Source of the DNA: Rhyacophila brunnea
Lineage: Eukaryota > Arthropoda > Insecta > Trichoptera > Rhyacophilidae
Length of the DNA: 64,000 bases
Reading direction: 5' to 3'
Assembly (NCBI GenBank): GCA_022495005.1
Contig: JAGYXB010001997.1
Coordinates: 2,976,001 to 3,040,000, forward strand
The notes below the pieces were generated by a model, which did no database searches, had not been told where the DNA came from, and saw nothing but the letters and a program-made list of their open reading frames with translations. This document shows, in pieces, positions 10,173-23,110 of this stretch (the stretch's first letter is position 1; each line of letters opens with the position of its first letter). The translations under genes and the position numbers were made by a program.

Positions 10173-13100
10173 TCGAACCAATCTACTTTTCCACTTTGTA
10201 TAAGTATCTGTGAAGTAGAGGTGAGTTGGAAATACTGTCACAAGTTTGTGTACTTAAGTTTCGGATGAAAATACCCATACTAAGTATTTGTTGCCCAATA
10301 AACTTGTTTCAAGAAACTTGAAACGCATTAGATGTTCGAATTCGAACGCATTCGCTAATATATGCGCCGTGACTCGCTATTCAGCGCTATTGATATTAAA
10401 TGCGCGCGAGCGAGATATCATGATACACGTATGTCTAGCCGTGATATTATACTCAACTGTCATTGTTCTCCCTTTCTCCTCTGTTGTAAAGTTGGTATAG
10501 TGAAGGACAGAAATGGTCACGTGTTCGTTTTATAGGATACTTTTGAGTTCGCCTTAGGGTTTTAGGTTTAAAAGAGTTTTTGGTTTTTGGTTTTAGTCGA
10601 GTATGAAACTTTATCGAGTCCAGGAGTTCGACACGTGGTATGAGATCTCGCCGACCGCTAGCTAGTTCGTAGTTTTGCCACGTATGAAATCATCGCTTCG
10701 GCGTCGCGACTCGCGTATGTTTAGTATGCGACGGGTTTTAATTTTAGTTTTAGTTGAGTAAGACATTTACATCGAATTGACGTCAGTCGTAAGCCGGAAT
10801 AACGGAGTTCTGATAACGTTAACTGACTACGCGTTTATCTGGTTTCGTCACGTCAAGTTTCTCGATTTTTTAGTGGAATAATTGTAATTTGTAAACATAA
10901 ACTGAATTCAAATTATATGCGTGATTGTATAAATGGATAACTACTGAAACATGAGTGACTAGCGCCACAGTTCTAGCTGTACCTGTCTCGAAAATGGGAC
11001 ATTTCAAAAAGCCGACGTATTTTTAACGATTCTATTAAAGCTGATATTTCAAATACTAGTAAGTATTTTGGAACAAGTTTAGATACCAAGTATTTTTTTA
11101 TACTGGTAGTAAGTATACTTAGTCTTCAAAATCGACCAGTTTTCCCACCTCTACTGTGAAGTATTTTTTTCATATTTCACTTCAATAAAAATTAGACTTG
11201 CATTCTTGGTATGATAGCGTAACGTATTTATATTATACAGTCTGAAAAAAATATTTTAAATTTTAACAGATATGTATAATATATAAGAAGTTACGCGAAT
11301 TAGTAGCTATTATACTTATAATACCAATGATTAGAGTTACCCAAGTGTTCACCCGTCATGTATGCAACTGCGGTTTGTGCACGGCCGCCTTTCATGATAC
11401 TATAAATTTAATGTCTCTGGATGAAAATATTTTAGTGCCACACTTCCTTGTCCCGAGATGAAGCCGCTCGATACTAATACACATTGGTGCTTAAATAAAA
11501 AGTTACTTAAATAAAAAAATAGTCTTCACTTGATCTGCCGTCATTTATCTATAATGACATGAAGTGCCATCTATACCCGTGTACTGAAACCTGTTGATAT
11601 TTTTAGTATTTTTTTAAAAACATTTTATCTTTATATAAAAAAATCCATTTAAATTAAGGGCAAACTGAAAATAAACCTGGAAAATCTAACGTGCAAAGGA
11701 TTGTTTTTCTTCGAAATCAGAGAAAAACAAAATGACATTTCCGACAATGCGTTCACATCCCCGCCCTAGGTAACTCAGAAAATAGGGTGGAGCTGTAACA
11801 GAGCTAATATTTTTTTGTAAGGGATGACGTTATGTTTCTTTATCGTACCAAACTTTTTGATTCTTATGTTGTACGATGAAGGTTAAAGATATTATCTTTA
11901 CTGTATAATTATATTATAAAATATGTCTTAATTAACGTAAACTAGGTACTGTATAAAAACTTATAGCTAGAAATCGTATAAAATATGTCATGTGGTTTTA
12001 GTTTACCTTTCCACAAATTTTGATGTAGGATTCTCTTAGTGCTTCAAATGAAAAGAAATATCACTTAATTTAATTTAACTATTTAATTTAATTTAGTTAT
12101 TATTAATAAAAAAAAGCTTTCTTAAAGAGCTTTATTGAAGACTGTAAATTTTCTAAAGTATTGTCTACGTTACACCATTCTCTCTGCAGTGTTATTAATC
12201 ATTTTAGACAACGTTATTTATTACTCGCAACTGTAGATATAATGTTTCTAAAAATCTAGATTGAAACCTTTATTGAAATCTGTTTTATCTCAAGGGATAA
12301 ATTTAATGTAAAAACTTTCTCAATAGATATATCAATTAAAAATACCAAGATCTAATTTTCTGATTCAGTTCTATTTATCACAAAAACAAAAGATTTATTT
12401 ATATCTTGGTGTGCTAATTTTTCTCTTTCTTTGAGAGGAAAATTTTAACGAAAACTTTTTCGGCTGTCAAAGAAAATTATATATTTAGATGGAGATATTA
12501 TGAGTTAAGGTGGTGAAACGATAACGTAGCGTATAACAATACAAAGACTGCATTGAATTGACAACAAACATAGAATGCAGGAGCATATCCCATGACTGTA
12601 CAAGAAGATTTCAACCGTCAAGACTGGTATTGCTGGATAACACCACAGGAGATTTGAAGATGATTGGCTAATATAGTTGGAAGTTGCAGCTCTGGATTAT
12701 TGATGGCATTTTTTTTTGGAGGAGACCAATGCACGTCAAGAACACACAGCACAGAACAATAGAGTTTTTTTCTCCTAACCACTAATTATATCACTACATT
12801 AAAATTCTGACACATATTTTAAAATTTGCATTGGATAATATGTAAATAAATTAAAAAGTAGGTATCATGTTACAGCTTCATGGATTTAGTACTACTGCTA
12901 GATACTTTAAATATACTTATATTTCAAAATTGGTGTTTAATTAATTCATTTGTATGGCGGAAGGTTGTCAATGGCAAAATAAATAATCTCCCTCTTTGCC
13001 CGACTGATTAACGTGACTCAGATGATTTGGCCGCCCCACAGCTTTCTTCACAGCTTTGTTCCATATCTCTTGAGAAATTCAGTACCATGCAGAGCCTTCG

Positions 13101-13271
13101 GCAATGTGAAGCCTATGGCAGTCTTGATTTGACTTTCCCACCTGAAGGAAGCGTTTCCTCGCCCCTTCTAATCTTCGATTCGACGAAACGAGTTTACAAG
13201 CTTAATTACAACAGCTTACAACAAAACATAGCAAAAAATCACCAGTGTAACTTCATGCAATAATTGTACAA
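10173..13271. other. No supported gene; GC-richer patch at 10320-10860
   Basis: The patch at 10320-10860 contains several CG-rich words and T/G-rich runs (AGTTTTTGGTTTTTGGTTTT) but no coding frame. It could be an untranslated region or the remnant of an unidentified repeat. The remainder, to 13271, is AT-rich. A 78-codon plus-strand frame at 13027-13263 has no recognisable domain. Confidence 0.35.
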
Positions 13272-13404
13272 TATGTATTTGGATCCAGAATATGGACATA
13301 CCAGGTTAAGCTAAAGGCTAACACCTATTTATCGTAAAAACAAAATTCACTTAAAACAACTCTGTGGAGTGGAGTCTTATTATGATCGACCATAGTAAAA
13401 AACG
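13272..13404 (+). repeat. S1 SINE 3' fragment
   Basis: This stretch reads TATTTGGATCCAGAATATGG, AGGTTAAGCTAAAGGC, CACCTATTTATCGTAAAAAC and GTCTTATTATGATCGACCAT. It is a degraded version of the S1 body and 3' end. The tRNA head is absent. Confidence 0.55.
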
Positions 13405-13439
13405 GTTACAAGTAAATTGTACATAAAACATTTCATCGT

Positions 13440-13835
13440 AGCACAGTTCGCCATGATCTTTCTATTGGAAAGAGATGACCGTATACTATACGGTCTCCAA
13501 TTTTATTCGATTCAATATGAACATTAATTGAATTTTCGTAGCCGATTTTGGCAAAATTCATGAATTCAAGAATGAAAACCTAACATAACGTAACCAACTA
13601 TAACCTAACCTGACATATAATCCATTATATCGGCAATTTTCAAAAATTTTTTTGCTGCTGACTTCCTGTAAAGTGTAAACCGACAAAAACCGTGTTTTAT
13701 TTAGACATGAATTATATGTCAGTACTATTATACGACCCAAAGAGGTTGAACGGCCTTTTATACAACATTTCGCGGTAAAGTGTGATATTTCGAACTGCAT
13801 ACGTACAAATTTCCGGACACGAAAAAAAAACAATT
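13440..13835 (-). repeat. R1 dispersed repeat, copy 1
   Basis: The reverse complement of this block follows 39340-39660 closely. Shared words include TTCTTGAATTCATGAATTTT, the ATATTGAATCGAATAAAATT edge, TAATAAAACACGGTT-like text and the terminal GTACGTATGCAGTT. A third fragment is at 22075-22190. The internal segment ATAATCCATTATATCGGCAA links R1 to the arms of MITE-E (26427-26614), so the two probably share a transposon ancestor. Open frames inside (for example 13558-13833, minus) are not gene-like. Confidence 0.65.
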
Positions 13836-15794
13836 ATTTATACAGCGCTTTTTATTTACTGTACCATATTCTAAAGATTAATTATCTGTTGTTACCACTA
13901 ACGGAGATATTTCATGTTATTTATATCTTTAACTATTGATTTACCATATGGGATAGCTTTTAGCTAAATTCACATAGATTTGATGCATTCACAATTTCTG
14001 ACATTTCATAAAGCATCCGGGTTTGCTGTAATAGTATTAGATGGTATGCAGCCAATGAGGTATCCATTAATTAGGATGAAGTTGTTTTCAGCCAATCAAA
14101 TTTTACAACGAAATATTTGAAATACTACGCTTCAATGAAATCAATTATCATAAATTATACGCGTATTACAAACCATGACCAGTTAAGTTGTGATAATAAT
14201 TATGCTGCACGTCGCGTACTATCACGTGACATTACAGTAAGCTGCCGCTACGGGAAAAGAGTGTGTAATGTCGTTTTTCTTGGTGTGTAACATGTTATTA
14301 GACGCTTGATTTGATGCTCCCATCCCGTAGCACATCTTGAACCTTTAAACGAATATTATCAGTTAGCAAAATCTGCCAAAATCATCAGGACCAATGAGGT
14401 CATCTCACGTTGTACCGCACTGCATAGACACCTGCATGACTCAATGAACGTTTTTTATCATTTTATACATGCCTACACATTTTCGACTCATGTAAAAATC
14501 AGGTTTTTTTGTTTTTAGCGGTTGGCACTATATATTTTCTATAAGAATGTTGTCTATTATATATGGTCTGGAGGTTGGGTTCTGTTCTTTTTAAAATATT
14601 ATTTATGGATGTAATATCACAAGTCATTTAAATGTACGTACACGTAGAAACTGTTAAAATTAATTGAATAATAATATTATAATAATTCAAAATACTAATA
14701 CATTAGAATTGGCACTCTCCATCATTAAATTTAAAAAGATGGTGGTCATTCAAAATATTCTGAAAAATGACGAAACCATATACTAAATTTTTACCGTGAC
14801 AGTGTGACAGTACGTGACGTGCATCTTAATATAGTCGCAACTTTAATTACGTTAAATTTATTACGATAGAAGAAGAATTAGTTTAATTACAAATCCTTTT
14901 AATCTCATTCTCAAGTTATATTGTACACATTGATTAACGCCTAACACTAACTCCACCCCAATAAGCAGTCAGCGTAAATAATTCCACTTTCAGAGATTTC
15001 AATTTAGATTTACATTATTTGCGCCGTGGTATCATTTACTACATGACGTTTGTTGTACGAAAAGAAAAACAAGACAGATTTAATATGACAACACAGGGGA
15101 CATTTTACCGAATAGCAAATTGCGATTTTACTTTCATATACAAATATATATTACCCGAATTAAATATGTTTTCCAATAGACGGAATCTCTTCACAATAAA
15201 ATTAATTCATGATAATAGCATTAATATATAATATAAAATATTTCATAGATACGAGTACGACACGTGCTTTGGCTAACATAGTAAGCTTTATCAAGTATAT
15301 GAGCAAAACTCTGTGGTATTACATAATATGTTTATACATATTTAATTTGTGGTGATACAAGGAGATATTTGGACGTAGCACAACATGCTGTCTGGACAGG
15401 TTTGTGTGTAGATTTCTGTTTGGATTTTCCTTCCCGTAGCCAAATCGTCTTCGATTTCAACCCTTCTATATTAGCTACCGCCCTGAGACGCACACTAACT
15501 GCATTGTCTGGGGAGGTCCGTTGTTGGTGTCCATTATATTATGGCATCTCAAAATTTTATAGAAGTAGACCTATTGACACAAAAAGTATATTTCTGTAGA
15601 GGTCTTATACAACCCTATAACTGACATGTTCTTGTCTATACTCATTTCTAGAGCATAGACAAGAACGCAACGGAAATGATTTTGAGTAATCAGTGTTACA
15701 TTAATTTAAAATACAACAATCGATAGTCGTAAATTAACGCTATTTGCTAAGCATTTCATGTAAGAACTACTAGTTAGTTTCGTCGTATTTAGAT
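13836..15794. other. No supported gene
   Basis: AT-rich DNA. A short hairpin (TTCTTGTCTAT ... ATAGACAAGAA) occurs at 15629-15667. Small open frames at 15019-15231 and 15369-15599 have no family signature. Confidence 0.35.
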
Positions 15795-15905
15795 AGGACT
15801 TACGTAGCTTAATTGGCAAAGTTCATTAGCACAGTCTCGTTGAATGTCGTATTTTTTCAAAAACTTTTTTCTAGGAGGTATGATATCTGAGGTATAAATA
15901 ATAAC
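15795..15905 (+). repeat. S4 SINE, degraded
   Basis: A tRNA-like A-box region (GTAGCTTAATTGGCAAAG) is followed by AGCACAGTCTCGTTG and the S4 body words TTTTTTCAAAAACTTTTTTC and TATCTGAGGTAT. The B-box has decayed to TTGAATGTCG. Confidence 0.5.
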
Positions 15906-16943
15906 TACGTAACTACGAATAATTAACGTGTTTTCAGAGATCCAGCACTGGTTTCGATATATATTACCAAACAAAAATCATATTCTGACTTATCTATAGA
16001 AACGTCTGAGACGAAATATAATTGTATTATTGTTCAAATAAATAATAGCGCGTGGGTGAATGTTTGGGCTATTAAAAGTTAAAAATAAAACTTGGTCAAA
16101 ACATCGTCGTTTGTCTTACATATAAAAGTTTTTGTAAAAGAGTTCCCATAAAATTGAAGTAATTCAATGAAAACTGATATCATAACAAAAAGAATAGAAC
16201 AGAAACGAAAATAAGATGATAAACTATATAATTTAATTACGTTTCAGGAAGTTTGAAAAATATCTGGTACTCGTATCTACTGCTGGTTAAAAAGAAATAA
16301 AATAATATTATATTTATTTAGAACGTATGTAACTAATTCTTTAGTAACATTTATAAATTGAATAATTAAATTTAAATGACTAAATTTAGAGATTTCTATA
16401 TATTATATTAATACTTTCGACTGAGGGTGCTTGGTGGAATATGAATTTAAATTCTTAATGGATTTCTAATGGATGGAAAAAAATTAGCATGTTAGAATAT
16501 TTTTTTAACTAGTATAACTTTTTAAAGCTTGGCATTTACCAATTATGGATTATTATTACACATTGTTATTTATTATTAGTAGGTTATTGATAAATCTCAT
16601 TAGTTAACTCCATTAAATTCCCAATACGATTTTTCATCTATTGAATGTATTATTATTGATTATTATCTAATGATATATTATTAGAGTTTTGACGATTTAT
16701 ACGCCTATTGATTCTATTATTAGTGATAAGGTAGTGGTTCTTAGAAACACTTTAACTATTCTTAATTTGTTTGTTATATTTTTGTGATCCTAGGCTTAAT
16801 GCTGATAAAGTTTTTATCTACTTTATTTTATAAGTTAGAATTAACTGTATTCATTGTAAGTGTGTATTTACAATTGGTGAGGGCGTACAGTGCGTGAAAA
16901 TGTCGAAAGGCGAAACCCGGGTTACAAAAAACGACGAAAATAA
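15906..16943. other. No supported gene
   Basis: Very AT-rich stretch with many TTATTA runs. Nothing was recognised. Confidence 0.4.
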
Positions 16944-17545
16944 AAAATCACTTTTAACCATGTGAAAATCGTTGACAAAGTTGACTATTGGTGTCATAAC
17001 TCACATTTTTCAATGAATAATGTGAGTTCTGTCATCAAGACCTTTCTAACCAATAAGTGAGCTCGATTTATCATATTGTGATATGTCGCTATAGGATTGG
17101 TTTGTCGAATATCCGTTTTTGTCGAAATCGACCTTTGAATGCAGAATGATTTTTTGTATCTAAATAGACCAGAACCATCATTTTTTTTTTAAATTGCTTT
17201 GTAATGAAAACAGCATTCATATGCTGTAAAAACAACAATTTTAATACCTTCATGTATTTAAATGTAGGATAATCAAATTTGTTTTTCGTCTCCTGAACAT
17301 TTGACATTTGGTCTATTCGACAAACCAATCCTACAGCGACGATGTGTCTGCAGCCGTAGAAGTATTATATTATTATATTAAAAAAATCGACTCACTCACA
17401 CATTAATATTCAAATGGAGTTCAATATTTTTCTTCTAATTTCAAAAAAGTTAGTTTTTTTGCGATTAACAATCTCAAAACTTGGTTTTTGGAATATGTGA
17501 GTTATGACTCTAGGCAACTCAATTGAAACTAGTTAGTACTCTATA
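16944..17545. mobile_element. MITE-F, copy 1, carrying a nested MITE-H
   Basis: This block aligns with 34699-35035. Shared segments include AACCATGTGAAAATCGTTGA, AACTCACATTTTTCAATGAA, GTGTCTGCAGCC, CGACTCACTCA and the right terminus TGAGTTATGACTCTA. The left terminus found in the second copy (AGAGTCATAACTCA at 34604) is missing here. The alignment is broken by 17085-17339, a separate inverted-repeat element. Confidence 0.7.
17085..17339. mobile_element. MITE-H nested in MITE-F
   Basis: The termini are inverted repeats: TAGGATTGGTTTGTCGAATA near 17092 and its complement TATTCGACAAACCAATCCTA ending near 17333. They extend outward as GTCGCT/AGCGAC. The uninterrupted MITE-F copy (34834-34855) lacks this segment, so it is an insertion. 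Flanks TGATATGT and CGATGTGT suggest an eroded 8-bp duplication (6 of 8). A 79-codon minus-strand frame inside has no recognised function. Confidence 0.65.
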
Positions 17546-18065
17546 TCGTGTTTTATTTTAATTAACAATGTTTATATCTAAACGCGTGAATTAACAAATT
17601 CATTTTACATACGATGAAAATATTTGTTCAAAACGAGATTGCATTGGGGAGTGGAGGGGTCTTTACTAACAAAAAAAAAAAAATTGAGACGTAATAATGA
17701 CGATGGATGAAAGTTTTGCTAATTTTTAACGGCCAACAGTAAATTTATGCCGCGAATGAAAATTATAATTTATGACGTACACGTACTTTATTTTAAGAGG
17801 TTCTGTGGTTTTTAGTGTGGCGCTCATAACATTCTAGAGTTTCTAACATGGGTGATTAATAAAGGAGATGCTGTTATTCTTTACTCTCTTATCGTTTATA
17901 TTTATATCGTTAAATTTCATCCTTAAAATTATTATTCTATAATAATAATAGTTAAATCGTTTAGGTATACCATACCTAGTTAATTGTCAAGATTTAAAGT
18001 TATAGTTTGTTAATTTTACCAGTATGACCAACTTTACTGTACAAAATATACCAGCGCATCTATTA
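17546..18065. other. No supported gene
   Basis: AT-rich DNA with no recognised feature. Confidence 0.4.
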
Positions 18066-18330
18066 TATACACAAAACTGCTATAGGCCGCTAACGACGGC
18101 TATCGAGGGTAGTTTTTGCATATTTTTGTATTGAAGTATTATAATTTTAATAATAAGTTAGTTGTAATTGTTACAATAAGTGCTATGTTTTAACAGCACC
18201 TCTCTTGGCTGTGCTAAATTCAAGAGCGAGATAGACCGTTTTGACGACTAATTTATTGTAACTATTATAATATCTCAATACAAATATACGATAAACTACC
18301 CTCGATAACCGCCGATAGCTGTCCTGTGTA
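18066..18330. mobile_element. MITE-G, palindromic element, copy 1
   Basis: Almost the whole segment is an imperfect palindrome. GCTATCGAGGGTAGTTTTTG on the left pairs with CAAATATACGATAAACTACCC plus TCGATAACC on the right, and the outer tips are TATACACA and TGTGTATA. The centre has AGTGCTATGTTTTAACAGCA followed by CCT, which recurs at the centre of the palindrome inside hAT-1 (33258-33547). A TA target duplication is possible, but the tips are themselves TA-rich. Confidence 0.65.
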
Positions 18331-18339
18331 TAGAATAGA

Positions 18340-18482
18340 TGTGCAGGACCGACTCAATCATTAAGTTCGGTGATGTGTGAGGCAACGAAGTACTAGGGAC
18401 CGAGACGAGTGAAGGGAGGTAGAAGAGGAATTCATACAGTAGTGGATCGACCCCGGCTAATGACGATGATGATGATGGAATT
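18340..18482 (+). mobile_element. LINE 3' end fragment
   Basis: Translation of one frame gives STRDRDEWREVEEEFIQ, a stop, then WIDPG and two stops. This is the typical last segment of RT-type LINE ORFs, and a GATGATGATGATG-type tail follows at 18464-18477. The second copy at 35930-36060 preserves the same words (CGAAGAACTAGGGACCGAGA, GTCGCGGATCGACACCGGCTGA). Confidence 0.6.
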
Positions 18483-21400
18483 ACTTTTACGAGCGTAAGA
18501 TTATTATTGAACTGAAACAAGTGCTTAAGTGAGTAGATTCAGTGAAACAACTTCAAAGTTGAATAATAATTATGCGCTTATAAATTTCTACACTTTTTTT
18601 AAAGGAGGTCTCGATTCTCAAATATTATTTTTTAATATATCTACATTTATTTAAGTAACGCATGAGAAAATATATTTGAAAATGTGTAGGAGGGAGCAAG
18701 ATAGGGAGAAAACGTATCAAACATGAACGCAAACACAAATTCTAAATTTGAAAAATGTACTAATAACGGAATCGTTTATTTTTAATCGGGTCGTGAAAGA
18801 AAACAAATGAAACATTAATAATAGTTTGACAGATGGTTATTGCGCGGTAATGGCATATCGAGCATAATATATAAAGTATTAAACGACATTTAAATTAAAT
18901 TGTGATAGATAAAGAATTATGTGGTGTTGGAAAAAAGTGTATAGAAATAAACCAAAGGCATTCCTATAAGCGGTCCTTTTTCTTCAGTGTGTAATTAAGA
19001 GCTAGTCAAAGAATCTAGTTTATCGCAAGTTTTGTTTTTGTTTTGTTACGCGAAAGAAGTATAACTTCAAACGCGCGTACATAAGTACACACACCGATTT
19101 TTTTCATTATATATTATCACTTGAACTCTTTTTAATCCAAATATATTATTATTACGCAAACGTAGAACTTATTATAATATGGTAAAAGGATGTATTTTAA
19201 GTTATAATAACGCGAATGGATTAGAATTTAATTTAAAAAAGGAACATCAATTTAAAACGTCAAAAACAAAACATAATGATTACGAACGTTTTAAAACAAA
19301 AGAATGTAAGGAATTATCCTGTCGCAGCATATTGTTTTGAATACCATATAACGGGCATAATGACATGTCACATAAATACACAACGAGCGGTCTACTGTCA
19401 CATCTCGTGATATGTTTACCTTCGCAGTTATTCAATGTTGTTTGTTATTTTCCTCTAGAGGGATGAAATAATATATACCGGAGAAATTCTTTCGCATGGC
19501 TTTCGTTTACCCAGGCGGCCTGTCACTTAGTTAAGCATACAACAATTTTCTCTGAATTAAAATATGAAAGCCACCCATTTTTTTATGATTGATGGATTGT
19601 TGAGGTTTTTCTTTAAGAAAACAAACAGCTAGGTATCAAAAAAGCACTTCGGCTTATGTTTATTTAATTTTCGGCCGCGTAAAAAAACTTTGTCTCATTT
19701 TTCGACTTGATCTGAAATAATGAAAAAAAAAAATAATTTCAAAAAAACAGGATTTACAAAGAAACTGAAAAGTCACATAGATATAAATCTTTCCTCAATA
19801 CCACAGAACAGATTAATAAATATAATTCCGATAGGCTATATCCCAATACACTACATTTTGACGTAGGCTTTTGAATGTGTGAGTATCCTAAGAAAATTAA
19901 CCACAAATTATAAACAGTGTGTTTTGCAACATTAAAATACACCAATATTGAATGGGCGTCAGTGCATAAAACGAGAGCAGTTGTCAGAACGAAATAAAAA
20001 CGTATTATTTACACGTGTTTAAGTTTATCCCACACTCGAGATCGGTTGCCTGTTTATCCACACCTATTAGGTATAAGTTCCCTGCTCAATATACAGGATT
20101 TACAGAATTGAGGCGTCTAATTACAAAAAGCGACAAGTCCACAATTCAATATTTTCGGAAAACAACGTTTTAATGTTTCAAGCTTCAATTATTTGTTTTA
20201 ACGAGAGATTATTTTTCCCGTTGTATTATATTATGTCGATATTATAACCAAATGGCAATTTGTTTCAGCCGATAAACTCTTAAATAAAATAAATATAGGC
20301 AAAATAAAATTGGACATAGCGCTACTTGTACCTCACTTTTTAATTTATTCCGCATAAAGCACATATTTCCGTGGCATTGTCATGAGTTTACCAGATGCTA
20401 CAGCATGGGAGACGCCCTTTTTAACATTGAACGTTCCCTTATTGGTTGACTTAAATACGCGCGAAATCAACCAAGCTTTAAATATTATGAAACACGGACT
20501 CACGTTTTGTAATTTATAGATCAAAACATATTGTGTAAAATTATACAATGAATACATGCGTATTTTTTTCTCGATTTTGACCAAATGTGGACTTATTGCT
20601 TTTTGGAATTAGACGCATCAATTAGGTAATAACCTACGTATTATGTTGCTTTAATGATATTTTTATCATTGAGATAATAATAATACCTAGTATACCGATA
20701 TAAAGGATATTAAGTTAAATTTATTTTATAAAATAATTGATGATTTTATTTTTATTTTAACACTTTCAAATGTAGTTTTAAGTTAATTGTATACTTCGCA
20801 ATGTTTGACTTGATGATTATACTCACTATACCTCGCTTTTGTAGATTTAAAAATATAATTTAATCAAAAATGGCGAGAGATATTTTCCAATAATTTTCAA
20901 AAAGGTTTTATACAGTGGTCTATTTTTAGACGAATATTCAAATTATAATGTTAATAATATTAGAAATAACTTCGTTATGCATACTGAGGTGAACACCCGA
21001 AACCTAGGTTCATTAAAATTCAACCCGTACATTTCGCAAACTTAAAATGTTGGACGCAGAAGCCGGCAGCACGTGGGTCACCAAAACTTGAGCACACATT
21101 TTTCTTTGTTCTGCGGACCGATTTGGCATCCCGCCAACTCTCGTATACTTAGGGGGCTTTGGGCTTTTAAGGCAGTGTTATTGCAGAATCAAAATAAAAT
21201 CAAGCTATTGGCCGACTGTTTGCGCTGTATTCTGTGTTACTTTAGTAATGAGCACTAGCCAACAGATAGAGCGACAAATCGGAAAAAAATATTTCATTTA
21301 TATTAACCGAATAAAAATTTAATACGTTTTAAAATTATCAACTCAGTTTTTTATGTAATGCCAGCGGCAAAAAAAAAATGACAAGAGCCGATATATTAGA

Positions 21401-22074
21401 TTATTTGTTAGGTTAGGTTAGTATCACTTCCGGTCGAGGTTTGAGAGTGAGATATGTGTAGGTTCTGCTTCCCGATTGTTTGGGCATCAGTAGACATCGT
21501 ATGTGGCTTGGTAGTCTTCGGAGTTGTAAAAAAAAACATGGATGATGGTTTGAAGAAAATGGCGAAGTTTATTGCTGAATACAATTACGATTGTTATACT
21601 TTGAATAAAATTATTTATAAAAATGTGAAAGGAACGGATCATGCCAACAGTTTGAACGGCCGGGGGTGTCTGACGAGACGCTTCACAAAATCTTTCTCGA
21701 AAAATCAAACAGCATCTGGCTGTTTTTTTTTTTTTTTTTTTAAAGAATTACGAGTATTATTTAGAATATTAGAAAAATATCTATTAGATTATTGATTTAC
21801 TAATACTATCTGCCGGTTAGGACATTTGATATTTTCTTCATAAGACCGGCGTAGAAACATTTACTCATTATTATTAGTCTTAAATATTAAGTAAGAATGA
21901 CTATTATTTAAAAATGATAAGCATTAATTAAGTTGTCAAAGAGTGGCTATAAAATGTACTGTGCTAAAAAATGATCCGATCGTAATCGACCCTGTTCATA
22001 CTACTATGATTCGGCCCGAAAATGGTTTCGGCCTCTATATGTATCCATACGAGACCTCACTGGTGACAGGGGTC
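18483..22074. other. No supported gene
   Basis: AT-rich DNA. A short R1/MITE-E-like scrap (GCCGATATATTAGATTATTT then GTTAGGTTAGGTTAG) lies at 21389-21421. Open frames up to 113 codons (21454-21795, plus) end in a long T-run encoding polyphenylalanine and show no domain. Confidence 0.35.
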
Positions 22075-22190
22075 ATAGATGGGGTGACATTAGGTTAGGT
22101 TATCATTCTTGAATTCATGAATTTTGCCGAAATCAGCTAAGAAAATTGCCGCCTGACTTCCAGTAAACAGACTTGTACCGGAAAGTATTG
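22075..22190 (+). repeat. R1 dispersed repeat, fragment
   Basis: This fragment reads TTAGGTTATCATTCTTGAAT, TCATGAATTTTGCCGAAATC, AAGAAAATTGCCGCCTGACT and TCCAGTAAAC. It matches the core of R1 at 39545-39615 and, inverted, 13535-13690. Confidence 0.6.
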
Positions 22191-22721
22191 TTAATTAGCA
22201 GATGGTCATGGTGTATTAATCTGATCATTGTAAATTGAGTACCTAAAGTGTACGATTTAATAACGAAATATCATTATTAGTTGCATATAGTGAAGCTTAT
22301 AAAAAATCAATGATTTGCATATAATAACAATGGGCAACAAATCGCCATAGAATTGCCTAACGTCAAAAATGCCAGAGGACGATGACGTGCCGAAAGACCA
22401 CAAATATGGTTATAAATGGAGTAGAAAAGGAATGTCGGTATGTCCATCTGGTGGCTACCAATGTTGGAAGTAGCCCAAATATAGCCAGTGATGATTGATG
22501 GTGATGGTTAATTAGCCATAATCTTATTTTACCCATTCATTAGACTGCTTAACATATTCACGGTTCACTGTATTTATCCTTTGTGTTTCCCGTATGCACC
22601 AGTTCAATTAATAATACATTATGTACTTTATACATTGCTGTTTTTAATATTATGTCATGCTGTGAACGTCTGTGAATCTACGATACTGTGAATCATTGAA
22701 TCTAAGACAGATAGATCGAAC
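22191..22721. other. No supported gene; possible LINE scrap at 22420-22510
   Basis: The segment at 22420-22510 ends in GATGATTGATGGTGATGG, like the ATG-rich tails of the LINE copies in this window. Upstream translation is too short to confirm it. Confidence 0.3.
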
Positions 22722-23110
22722 GGGTATAGAATGATTCGGCGCTGGGACAACTGGGCGCAACGAAATCTAATAATCTAAATCTAAATCTAAATAAATAGAC
22801 GTTCGTGTATAATTTTATTATTATAAGTACTTTTAAAATATACATTTAATACTTATATATTATTATTTGTGCATTTCTTAGGGTTCCAACGAGAAGAGAG
22901 TTCTTTTATTTTTATATAAAGTGACAGGCACAATAATTCTCGATCCGCAATAATAAAAATTATGTTAAGAGCAAAATGTATTAAAACTACTAAGTAGTAC
23001 ATAGAAACTTATTAAAATTCCTCATCTACTTTCTGTATCAAATCGTAACGAACGTCTATTTATTTAATTCGATATTGCGGCGCCTACTTGTCCTGGCGTC
23101 CAGTTGTCTC
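22722..23110. mobile_element. MITE-C, copy 2
   Basis: Left end GGGTATAG ... GGCGCTGGGACAACTGGGCG; right end CTTGTCCTGGCGTCCAGTTG followed by TC. Subterminal AAATAAATAGACGTTCGT on the left is repeated in inverted form on the right (ACGAACGTCTATTTATTTAA). The interior near 22988-23008 shares ACTACTAAGTAGTA with the copy at 51005-51413. Flanks GATCGAAC and AATCGAAT give a 6 of 8 duplication, so the exact ends are uncertain by a few bases. Confidence 0.7.

Noticed and set aside
15629..15667. Short hairpin TTCTTGTCTAT/ATAGACAAGAA considered as a terminator or microRNA precursor
   Set aside because: The stem is only 11-12 bp, too short for a microRNA precursor, and no gene ends nearby.
21454..21795. 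113-codon open frame
   Set aside because: Contains a poly-T tract translated as polyphenylalanine and has no recognisable domain.
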